A DNA stretch of 15,316 bases from an uncultured Chloroflexota bacterium (GTDB lineage: Bacteria; Chloroflexota; Limnocylindria; Limnocylindrales; Limnocylindraceae): assembly GCA_903944295.1 (NCBI GenBank), contig CAJARA010000122.1, positions 1 to 15,316 of the forward strand, given 5' to 3'. The translations under genes were made by a program, and so were the position numbers. This document shows positions 1-6,500 of this stretch, in pieces (positions within the stretch are counted from its first letter, which is position 1; every line of letters starts with the position of its first letter). The notes under the pieces are model-generated. The model made no database searches. It saw nothing but the letters and a program-made list of their open reading frames with translations, and was not told the origin of the DNA.

Positions 1-2
1 AC

Positions 3-23
3 GAGATCAACCGCGTCGGCTAA
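3..23 (+). CDS. possible 3' end of an upstream gene (partial)
   Basis: The third frame from the left edge reads E-I-N-R-V-G and then stops at TAA 21-23, followed by a GC-rich hairpin and then tRNA-Glu. This would fit the last codons of a gene entering from the left. Six codons cannot identify a product, and the other frames are also open for short stretches, so this is only a candidate. Confidence 0.2.
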   Translation, partial: EINRVG

Positions 24-45
24 CTCGCTGCTAGACTCTCCCCCC

Positions 46-60
46 GCGGGCTCTGCCCGC
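46..60 (+). terminator. small GC hairpin upstream of tRNA-Glu
   Basis: The bases gcgggc-tct-gcccgc form a six-base-pair stem with a three-base loop, immediately before the tRNA. No T-run follows, so it could be a weak terminator of an upstream gene or simply a hairpin in the tRNA leader. Confidence 0.3.
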
Positions 61-64
61 ATCT

Positions 65-141
65 GGCGCATTCGTCTAGCGGCCTAGGACACTGCCCTCT
101 CAAGGCAGAGATCACCGGTTCGAATCCGGTATGCGCTACCA
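65..141 (+). tRNA. tRNA-Glu (anticodon CTC), CCA encoded
   Basis: The sequence folds as a full cloverleaf. The acceptor stem is 65-71 paired with 131-137 (first pair G-U), the T arm is accgg-ttcgaat-ccggt, and the anticodon stem ctgcc/ggcag encloses the loop ctctcaa. That loop places CTC at positions 34-36, reading GAG. The discriminator base is A138 and the CCA tail is encoded at 139-141. The 3' end (128-143) is repeated at 1796-1811, so this gene appears to have served as an integration target. The tRNA itself is intact. Confidence 0.96.
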
Positions 142-143
142 AC
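128..143 (+). repeat. left attachment-site copy at the 3' end of tRNA-Glu
   Basis: The 16-bp word ggtatgcgctaccaac covers the last T-stem bases, the acceptor 3' strand, the encoded CCA and two further bases. It recurs exactly, in the same orientation, at 1796-1811. A duplicated tRNA 3' end is the usual footprint of tyrosine-recombinase integration. Identity stops abruptly on both sides of the word. Confidence 0.7.
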
Positions 144-176
144 GCCCTGAATGACAGCTCATATAAGGTAACCCTT

Positions 177-758
177 ATGCAAAACGAAGACAGCAGCGAA
201 CCTACATCTCTCAACCTCAGCGGCACCGATCTTAGCAACCGCGAACTCAGCTACGCACAGCTCTTCGGCGCCAACCTCAGTGGCGCCAACCTCAGCGGTG
301 CCGACCTCAGCGGCGCCGAACTCGGCAATGCTGGCCTCAGCCGGACCGACCTCCGCGGCGCAAACCTCACCGGCGCAAACCTCACCGGTGCTGACCTCAC
401 CTTCTCACTCCTTCACAACGCCAACCTCACCGACGCTGGTCTCGGCAACGCCAACCTCACTGGTGCCGAACTCTTCGATGCCGACCTCAGCGTCGCCGTC
501 CTCAGCAACGCCAACCTGACCGATGCAAGTTTCGCAGGCGCAAACCTGAGCGGCGCAAACCTGAGCGGCGCCAACCTGACCGCTGCCAACCTCAGCGACG
601 CCAACCTGAGCGGTGCTTACCTCAACGGCACCAACCTCTTCACTGCGAACCTTCGCGGCGCTAACCTTAGTGGCGCCGATCTCACCGATGCAAACCTTGA
701 TGGTGCCAAGCTTGAGGGCGCTACGCTGCCTAACGAAGAGAACAGCAAACCCCAATAA
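177..758 (+). CDS. pentapeptide-repeat protein, 35 uninterrupted repeats
   Basis: This 193-aa protein is almost entirely A-(N/D)-L-S/T-G pentapeptides (Pfam Pentapeptide family). The central Leu occurs every five residues from L14 to L184, giving 35 repeats without loss of register; the only central substitution is F119. The family folds as a right-handed four-sided beta-helix with four repeats per coil, so about nine coils are expected here. Some relatives (MfpA, Qnr) mimic DNA and protect or inhibit gyrase, but this protein lacks their interrupting loops and the C-terminal dimer helix, ending in a short polar tail (PNEENSKPQ). There is no signal peptide, so it is probably cytoplasmic. AAGG at 165-168 is a Shine-Dalgarno site 8 nt before the ATG. 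Near-identical 15-bp units around 537-580 suggest recent tandem expansion. Its biological role is unknown. Confidence 0.92.
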   Translation: MQNEDSSEPTSLNLSGTDLSNRELSYAQLFGANLSGANLSGADLSGAELGNAGLSRTDLRGANLTGANLTGADLTFSLLHNANLTDAGLGNANLTGAELFDADLSVAVLSNANLTDASFAGANLSGANLSGANLTAANLSDANLSGAYLNGTNLFTANLRGANLSGADLTDANLDGAKLEGATLPNEENSKPQ

Positions 759-790
759 GCTGGCGCTTTGGGCCGAGTGAGGATAGTGGG

Positions 791-1354
791 TTAGAAGGGC
801 AGATCCTCTAACTCGATGTCTTGCAAATCGATTTCGTTGGGCTTGACGTCCTTATTCATTCGCTCCTCATGCCAAGAGCGGACATCCTTCGCGTAGGCAT
901 CCCACATCTTCTCAGCATCCTCAATCTGACGCACGACTTCCTGAAGTCGATGGTACCCAATCGCAAGGACTCGCTCTTGAAACGCCTTTGCGTGATCTTC
1001 GCGAGAAAGTCCCTCAAACTCGTGACCCGTCAAATCGTCTTCTGTTGGAATCGGCTGCCCCTCAATGTAGGTAAATGCGCACACGTCTTCACACGGTGCC
1101 GCTGGTTTTCCTTCAAGTGCATACTGTCTATGAATCGACAAATGTCGTTCATGGGCAGCCTCAAGGAGGTTGTCGAGTGATTGATGCAGTTCTTCGATGC
1201 GATCAATAAAAGGCGCACGGCGCCTATTAAAGCTCAACTCTGCCTCAAGATAACCAAGTAAGGCGGCACGTCGCCAATGATACGACTCATCTTCCCATCT
1301 CAATGCGGACTCGTACGACTCATCATGATAGCCATCGGGAGACATTAGATTCAT
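791..1354 (-). CDS. hypothetical acidic helical protein
   Basis: I do not recognise this 187-aa protein. It is rich in Glu, Asp, His and Arg, and has no signal peptide or membrane segment. It appears mostly helical, with amphipathic stretches around residues 45-75 and 120-165. A CEDVC pair of cysteines lies near residue 90, and the C-terminus is strongly acidic (DLQDIELEDLPF). AAAGG lies 9 nt before the first ATG, supporting this start over the second Met three codons later. It converges on the pentapeptide gene with a 32-bp gap. Its base composition is more AT-rich than that of the housekeeping genes to the right. It lies inside the putative integrated element and may be foreign cargo. Confidence 0.72.
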   Translation of the reverse strand: MNLMSPDGYHDESYESALRWEDESYHWRRAALLGYLEAELSFNRRRAPFIDRIEELHQSLDNLLEAAHERHLSIHRQYALEGKPAAPCEDVCAFTYIEGQPIPTEDDLTGHEFEGLSREDHAKAFQERVLAIGYHRLQEVVRQIEDAEKMWDAYAKDVRSWHEERMNKDVKPNEIDLQDIELEDLPF

Positions 1355-1432
1355 AAGTCAATGCCTTTCGTTTCTCGATCCGCACTCGGGTAAGTCATCT
1401 TCCACCTCGTATCGCAAATCGGCAAGGATTAG

Positions 1433-1681
1433 TTTGCGTTTGAATCCTCATCCTCAGGAATAGGAGTCCGTAGACAGCGCGCAGGAGTGCCTTTCGACCT
1501 TGCGCAGTCATCTTTGACTTTAACTGCCCATCTCACTATGGCGAACCATGCTCATGTCGCAATAGTACCTCCAGGGCATGCGGGATAATGCTCCAGGCTG
1601 TGGGTTTGGCTTTGTCCCGATGGCCAGGAGCGGCTTTGCAGAGATTTGAACGCTTCTGCCGACTCTGAGAATGGAGCGTAG
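1433..1681 (+). pseudogene. degraded C-terminus of a tyrosine recombinase / phage integrase
   Basis: One frame reads RRQRAGVPFDLAQSSLTLTA from 1457, close to the integrase signature (T/A)GVPFHDLRHT... with the His codon lost and R-H changed to A-Q. About 22 residues later it reads PPGHAG, matching the second signature LGHA(S), followed by a stop at 1586-1588. The same frame then reads WVWLCPDGQERLCRDLNA, resembling Y-G-H-L-F-P-D plus the C-terminal helix of actinobacterial integrases, and stops at 1679-1681. The HxxR arginine and the nucleophilic tyrosine (now W) are both gone, so the product would be inactive. Frame and spacing are nearly preserved over 80 codons. Position just before a duplicated tRNA end strengthens the call. 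No N-terminal part was found. Confidence 0.65.
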
Positions 1682-1795
1682 GCGCTCGGTTTAGCGTACC
1701 CACTACGTACCCATTGAGAGGGTGTACACGGTGGAAACCATGGAAAACTCAGGCCAGATCTGAGCACGAAATTCGATGCGGGGGAGCGGTACAGG

Positions 1796-1811
1796 GGTAT
1801 GCGCTACCAAC
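1796..1811 (+). repeat. right attachment-site copy (duplicate of the tRNA-Glu 3' end)
   Basis: This is an exact 16-bp copy, in direct orientation, of positions 128-143. It is preceded by unrelated sequence, so no second tRNA is present. It marks the probable right end of the integrated element. Confidence 0.68.
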
Positions 1812-1847
1812 CTCCCCATCGCAACTTCGCTATTGACGCGAGGTTGG
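1807..1847. repeat. 8-bp inverted repeat overlapping the right att copy
   Basis: ccaacctc at 1807-1814 is matched by gaggttgg at 1840-1847, a perfect 8-bp inverted repeat with a 25-base spacer. Its left arm uses the last five bases of the att copy. It could be part of the old recombination site or a hairpin in the leader of the protease gene. Confidence 0.4.
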
Positions 1848-1913
1848 GCACGCGTCAGGCTCTGCCGCCAGAGGTGCGAGCCCTTAATCCACCCTGACCG
1901 CTAAGGAGGACTT

Positions 1914-2636
1914 ATGTCGAACTTGCCGTCACGTCGAAACGCGTTGGTTGCACTGATCATCTGGGTCGCCATCACCATTGGTGGCGGCCTCATTCAGGCT
2001 GGTGGACCATCGAGCTTGGATGAGCTGGTCAGCGCAGGTGTTGTGTGGGGCATCCCCTTGGCGGCACTCTTCCTTCTCATCACCTATCGCGGCAAGTGGA
2101 GCCAGCTCGGCCTCACCGCACCGTCCTCGTGGCGCGCCGCACGGCCAGTCGTGATCGCTGTTGCACTGCTCCTAGTCTTGGCGATTGCAAACGGCCTACC
2201 AGCGTCGTCCGTCCTGTTCTTCCTGGTCATCAACTCGATGGCCGTCGGCATCTCAGAGGAGTTGGCGTTCCGCGGCGTCGTACTTCGGACACTCCTGGGT
2301 GCCTATTCCGTTCGTCGCGCCGTACTCGTTAGCGCCTTAGCTTTTGGATCGGTGCATTCACTGAACGCGCTGATGACGGGTGAACTTGTTCCTGCCCTGA
2401 TGCAATCCTGCATCACCGTTGGTATGGGCATGTGGGCTGCAAACATTCGTATTCGCACCGGATCGCTCTATCCGTCAATCCTGTTGCACGGGCTGTGGGA
2501 TCTTGCGCTGTTGATCGTTCTCAATGGAGTTGCGGGCTCGCCGTTGTCCATTGTGGTGTCGGCAGCAGCCATTGTCTTTGCGGCTAGCCTTGGTGTGTGG
2601 GGATGGCGTTCTGTGGGGGTCACACAGACCCGCTAA
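1914..2636 (+). CDS. CPBP-family (CAAX protease / bacteriocin-processing) intramembrane metalloprotease
   Basis: This 240-aa multi-pass membrane protein carries all three signatures of the CPBP (Abi/CAAX, Pfam PF02517) family: E115-E116-x3-R120 in SEELAFRG, F144-x3-H148 in FGSVH, and H192-x3-D196 in HGLWD. In this family the glutamates and histidines form the intramembrane glutamate-protease active site. The eukaryotic relative Rce1 cleaves prenylated proteins, while bacterial members are mostly uncharacterised or linked to bacteriocin maturation or self-immunity. About six to eight hydrophobic helices are visible (for example residues 10-30, 45-57, 79-95, 98-112 and 209-231). AAGGAGG lies just before the ATG with good spacing. 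It is monocistronic and no bacteriocin gene is beside it, so the substrate cannot be guessed. Confidence 0.93.
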   Translation: MSNLPSRRNALVALIIWVAITIGGGLIQAGGPSSLDELVSAGVVWGIPLAALFLLITYRGKWSQLGLTAPSSWRAARPVVIAVALLLVLAIANGLPASSVLFFLVINSMAVGISEELAFRGVVLRTLLGAYSVRRAVLVSALAFGSVHSLNALMTGELVPALMQSCITVGMGMWAANIRIRTGSLYPSILLHGLWDLALLIVLNGVAGSPLSIVVSAAAIVFAASLGVWGWRSVGVTQTR

Positions 2637-2659
2637 GCGGGGTGAAGCGTTCGTTCAAC

Positions 2660-2687
2660 GTCGCCGATTCGGCTTCGGCGTGGCGAC
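2660..2687. terminator. possible hairpin between converging genes
   Basis: gtcgcc at 2660-2665 and ggcgac at 2682-2687 form a 6-bp stem with a 16-base loop, 23 bp after the protease stop. There is no T-tract. It may end transcription of the protease gene and/or the oppositely oriented reductase unit. I saw no gene in the 167-bp gap 2637-2803. Confidence 0.3.
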
Positions 2688-2803
2688 CCATCCTCTGCGG
2701 CCGCCCGCCAACAGCTGTGACATGAGGATGGCGCGGGCACATTGAGCGTTGTTCGCTTGCTGAGTGCCACCATGCGGCAATCTCTTGCGTCGTCTCGCTC
2801 GAA

Positions 2804-3190
2804 TCAGTTAGCGGTTTGTCCCTCGAGTGGAACGAGTCGGAAGGCTTGCCCAGCACCAGCACGATCTTCCATTCCCCGTCCATAGCGCTCCTTGATGGTG
2901 CGGAGAGCTGAGTCGCGCGCGTCTCCGAGGAGAGGCTCTGCGCGGTAGTTGAGCGTCTGCCCGCGAAGCGAGGCGCGGCACGTGGGGTTTGCGAGGAGGT
3001 TGAGTGCCCAGTGCGCGTCCGCGTGACCCGCACGCACGATGAGTCCGCCGTCCTCACCGTGCACGAATCCCACAGGAGTTGCGCGCCACTGCCCGGTCGT
3101 ACGGCCAAGCGTCTCAATCTGAACGAAGCGTCCGGACTTTGACATCCGAGCACCGATCAGGGAGTTCAGGGTTCGCATGATCTTGTTCAT
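2804..3190 (-). CDS. deazaflavin (F420)-dependent nitroreductase-family oxidoreductase
   Basis: This 128-aa protein matches the small split-beta-barrel Ddn-type family (TIGR00026 / PF04075). Features are LGRTTGQWRATPVGFV at residues 28-43, DGGLIVRAGHADAHWALNLLANP at 47-69 and a C-terminal RLVPLEG. Family members bind F420 and reduce quinones or nitro compounds; the mycobacterial relative Ddn activates nitroimidazole prodrugs. The true substrate here is unknown. The start lies 6 nt after the stop of the upstream 75-aa gene and has no clear Shine-Dalgarno site, so translation is probably coupled. An in-frame ATG four codons later is an alternative start. If the assignment holds, the host should make F420, but no F420 biosynthesis gene lies in this window. 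Confidence 0.9.
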   Translation of the reverse strand: MNKIMRTLNSLIGARMSKSGRFVQIETLGRTTGQWRATPVGFVHGEDGGLIVRAGHADAHWALNLLANPTCRASLRGQTLNYRAEPLLGDARDSALRTIKERYGRGMEDRAGAGQAFRLVPLEGQTAN

Positions 3191-3196
3191 GGTGGC

Positions 3197-3424
3197 TTAG
3201 GCGCGGATGCGGCGGCGGGCCATCTCAGCCTCAAGCTGGCGCTCGGCCTCCACGTAGTGGTCGATCTCGTCGCGGAGCTTGTTCGCCTCAGGGGTATAGA
3301 GGTGGACCTGCTGCTGCAGGATGTAGGAGAGGCGACGGGAGGTCATCCGGCAGTGGTCGAGGTTCTTCATCAGGACGAGGGGGTCCATGGAGGCGAGCTC
3401 GGTGGAGTCGTACATGGCCTGCAT
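3197..3424 (-). CDS. small helical (coiled-coil-like) protein, unknown function
   Basis: This is a 75-aa protein I do not recognise. It is highly charged and probably helical throughout, with a heptad-like stretch from about residue 28 to the end (ILQQQ ... LRDEIDHYVEAERQLEAEMARRR) and a basic tail. There is no signal peptide or membrane segment. The box TAGAAT (complement of 3432-3437) ends 7 nt before the first ATG and no Shine-Dalgarno site is present, so the transcript is probably leaderless and starts at this ATG. A second in-frame ATG lies three codons later. The gene is first in a two-gene unit with the deazaflavin reductase; 6 nt separate the two. Its function may be tied to the reductase, but nothing in the sequence shows how. 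Confidence 0.75.
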   Translation of the reverse strand: MQAMYDSTELASMDPLVLMKNLDHCRMTSRRLSYILQQQVHLYTPEANKLRDEIDHYVEAERQLEAEMARRRIRA

Positions 3425-3430
3425 GACCGC

Positions 3431-3437
3431 TATTCTA
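3431..3437. promoter_or_regulatory. overlapping back-to-back -10 boxes
   Basis: On the plus strand TATTCT (3431-3436) is placed to start transcription about 2 nt before tRNA-Arg. On the minus strand TAGAAT (3437-3432) is placed to start at the ATG of the 75-aa gene. The two hexamers share five base pairs within the short inverted repeat GCTA-ttc-TAGC (3429-3439). Neither has a convincing -35 box at 17-bp spacing. Confidence 0.5.
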
Positions 3438-3444
3438 GCCCAGA

Positions 3445-3521
3445 GGCCCCGTAGCTCAGTGGATTAGAGCAGCTGCCTTCTAAGCAGTTGGTCGCAGGTT
3501 CGACTCCTGCCGGGGCCGCCA
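3445..3521 (+). tRNA. tRNA-Arg (anticodon TCT), CCA encoded
   Basis: This is a complete cloverleaf. The acceptor ggccccg pairs with cggggcc at 3511-3517, the D arm is gctc/gagc, and the anticodon stem gctgc/gcagt encloses cttctaa, giving anticodon TCT (AGA codons). The T arm is gcagg-ttcgact-cctgc. The discriminator is G3518, followed by encoded CCA. No duplicated 3' end was seen downstream, so there is no sign of integration at this tRNA. Confidence 0.96.
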
Positions 3522-3558
3522 GAGCTTGGCGGTCTATGCAAAAAACACCTCATTCGCG

Positions 3559-3583
3559 CTAGGGTCCCTTCCCCTAGTAATAT
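3559..3583 (+). promoter_or_regulatory. candidate promoter/operator of the giant secreted protein
   Basis: CTAGGG (3559-3564) and CCCTAG (3572-3577) form an inverted repeat with a 7-base spacer, directly abutting the -10-like hexamer TAATAT (3578-3583). From that hexamer the expected +1 falls on the A of ATG 3590, the geometry of a leaderless gene. No good -35 box is visible. The inverted repeat is placed where a repressor or activator could act; this is inference from position only. Confidence 0.4.
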
Positions 3584-3589
3584 GAGGAA

Positions 3590-6500
3590 ATGTTGGCTAT
3601 GACCCGTCTGAAGAGGAGCGCCATCGCGACTGTTGTCACGATGATATTCGCGCTGGTGGCGCTGCTGCCGCTCGCACAGCCGGCCTCTAGCGCTTCGTTC
3701 ACCATTTCAACCTGGCGCAAGGTCGCTATGGGGCCAGATATGGGCTGCGCGATTGCCAACTACGACGGGGGAGCGCTCTTCTGCTGGGGCGACCTGCCAA
3801 CCGGCCGCGTCGGCACACCTGTCTATATCGTAGGCACCACGCCGAACGGAATTCCGAGCTCCGTCACCGATGTTTGGGTAGGAGACACGAACTATTGTGC
3901 GATCGTCGCCGGAGACCTTTGGTGTGCTGGCGTCAATGGCTATGGGCAGGTGGGCGACGGTACGAAGACCAATCGCAATACCCCTATCCCTGTGGTTGGC
4001 CTACCTGACGGGGTTGTAAGCGGCGTAGCTCTCGGCGCAAACTCCACCTGCGCCATTGTCGCGGGCACCGTCTATTGCGCTGGCGACGGCCGTGTTGACT
4101 GGACCGCTGTCGGCGGATTGATTGCCGGCGTTGAAATTGATCAGATTACTCACGCCTCAGGTGCCTACTGTGTTCGAGCCGATACTCGCATCTGGTGTTG
4201 GGGTACGGGCAGCACCGGACTGCTTGGCAACGGCAGCACTGCCGTCACGAGCACCACTACTCCGGCTCTTGCAACCCTCATCTCCAGCCGCCCTGTCTCT
4301 GCGCTCGGAGTCGTAGACCCAACAAGCGACCGCATCTGTGCCATCACTGTCGCCGACACCCTCTTCTGCTGGGGATCCGGCATTACTACGGGGACGGTCA
4401 TCGCGGGGACACCAACAGGCCTCGTTGCCGCCGCGATCGGAAGTCGCCATGGTTGCGTGACGTATCCAAGTGGGAACAAGTGCTTTGGTGCTGATGGGCA
4501 TGGGCAACTCGGTCGTGGCGTCATTGGTGATACTAGTGCCTGGCAATCATGGACAGCAGTTGGCATTTCAACACCAACGGGCATTTCTGGAAGTTCAACC
4601 AATGTAGCTGCCGGGCGAATGGTCACATGTTGGATTTTGCCAGATACAAGTTTAGCGTGTTCAGGATCTTCCAGTTGGGGGCGTCGAGGTTTTGGTAGCT
4701 GGATAAAAAACACCTGGACTGGCTACTGCTATGACCCTTCGGACTATCAGATGTTTAGAACGGCCGATGCCGAGTGCTTTTCAACGTGGATTTCTAATCA
4801 AAGTTTTGCAACGTACGGTGAAGCCACACCAACAGCACTCACCGCTGTAGTGGCCTCAGGGATAGTTCAGCCATCAGTTACTGCGTCACCTACCTTGAGC
4901 ACTCCCACCCCCGCGGCAGGCTCAAGCATCACGCTAGGGGACATCAATTGGTCTGGTTGGCCTTGGCCGACGATGACCTACCAGTGGTATCGATGCGAAA
5001 GTGCTGAAGTTGCTGGGACTCCAATTGATCCTGCATGTACCGCGATCAGCGGAGCAACGCTGTCACGCTATACGCCTACCGTGGACGATGCCGGGAAGCT
5101 GCTCAGGCTGCAGGTGACTGGTACGAATGCCTCTGGATCAGCTGAGTCAACGAGCGCGACGACGTCGGCGGTTACGCGCCCAGCTGGACGCAGTGTGGCG
5201 CCTGCAATCTCGTCACTGGCAACCGTTGGTTCAACGGTCACGGTGGATACGGGGAGTTGGGTAGGGTATCCGGCCCCAACCGTAGCCGTCACCTGGCGGC
5301 GCTGTACGCACGCCACAGATAGCCGGCGCTGCGCCACCATCGCAGGGGTGAGCGGCACCTCATACACGCTGGTTTCCGCAGACACTGGAAAGTGGATCCG
5401 CGCTCTGGTGACGGCGAATAATGCCACCGGCAGTGCGAGCTACCTCACGGCCACCACGAGCCAGATCACGATGTCACCGGTGGCCTCGGTCGCACCGAGC
5501 ATCACTGGCAGCCCGCGTGTTGGGCAGCGCCTCACCGGCCGAACCGGCACCTGGCTCGGCTACCCAACGCCAACGTTGACCTTTGCGTGGGAGCGCTGCG
5601 CGACCAATGTCAGCGAAACTGGAGGCGAAACCGACTGCACCGTGATTGAAGCCGCAGCTTCTCGCACCTACCTGTTGACGCAGGCTGACGCGAGTTATTT
5701 CATGCGATTCGCGGTGACGGGAACGATAGGCGATGTTGCAGTCACGGCAAAATCGGACACGACCGGACTAGTTTCAGCACGACCGCTGCCTGCCAATCCG
5801 CTTCCTGCGATCCAAGGTGATCCGCTGGTAGGCGAGCCGATTACTGTTTCAAGCGGCACCTGGACGGCTTCGCCTGAGGCCACCATTACGTTTGCTTGGC
5901 GCCGTTGCACCAGCACCACTGACGCAACACTTTGCACCTCAATTGCGGGCGCAACTGTCGCTGAGTACACGCCTGTTGATGCAGACGGGGGCAAGTACCT
6001 TCGTGTTGTAGTGACCGCACAAAATGATTACGGCACCTATGCGGTGACCACAGTGGCGAAGTACGTTCGCGCCTTCCCAACGGTAACCATTAGCCCAGTC
6101 GTCTCTGGCGGGGCACGCGTAGGGGGCACGCTCTCGGTAACGAGCGGCACCTGGTTTGCCTATCCGACGCCAACCTATACGTACAGTTGGTACCGCTGTG
6201 CCACTGACGGGAGCGCCATGGAGACTGCGCCACCTGAGTGCGAGCTGATTGACGGAGCAACGAACGTGACCTATGCGGTAACGGAATCTGAGCTGCTCTA
6301 CTACGTCCGCGCGACCGTTCGTGCAGCTAACCTCGCAGGGGTGATGACGGCGACCTCCGCTACCTCACCGCTAATTGGCTTTGCGCCTGTGAACACTGGT
6401 GTGCCAGAAGTGACAGGTAGCCCGATAGTAGGCGTCGAAAACGTTGCATCAGTCGGCACCTGGGATGGAAATCCAACGCCAGACCTTTCATACCAGTGGC

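Larger units (their letters stand above)
144..1811 (+). mobile_element. remnant of a small tRNA-Glu-integrated element
   Basis: This segment lies between the intact tRNA-Glu and a 16-bp direct repeat of its 3' end. It contains a pentapeptide-repeat gene (177-758), an unrecognised gene on the minus strand (791-1354) and a decayed tyrosine-recombinase C-terminus (1433-1681) ending about 115 bp before the right repeat. tRNA target, att duplication and adjacent integrase remnant together support an integrated element that has lost its integrase and probably most of its cargo. The second gene and the spacer look lower in GC than the host genes to the right. Whether the two cargo genes came in with the element is inference from position. 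Confidence 0.6.
1355..1913. other. 559-bp region without an intact gene; holds integrase remnant and right att copy
   Basis: The first part (about 1355-1432) is the upstream region of the minus-strand gene. Next come a degraded integrase tail (1433-1681), the right copy of the tRNA-Glu end (1796-1811), an inverted repeat (1807-1847), and the 5' region and ribosome-binding site of the following protease gene. The 71-codon minus-strand reading frame at 1552-1767 has no family resemblance and runs antisense to the integrase remnant. Confidence 0.7.

Noticed and set aside
20..238. 72-codon minus-strand reading frame across tRNA-Glu
   Set aside because: It is the antisense of the tRNA (the TGFEPVISALRG string is the usual false product of a tRNA T arm) and of the pentapeptide gene start.
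1552..1767. 71-codon minus-strand reading frame
   Set aside because: No family resemblance and no ribosome-binding site; it is antisense to the integrase remnant, which gives a better account of the region.
2620..3153. 177-codon minus-strand frame overlapping the reductase
   Set aside because: It is a shadow of the deazaflavin reductase gene in another frame; the 128-aa frame carries the family motifs.
4165..4713. 182-codon minus-strand frame inside the giant gene
   Set aside because: Antisense shadow of the RCC1 region with low-complexity composition and no motifs.
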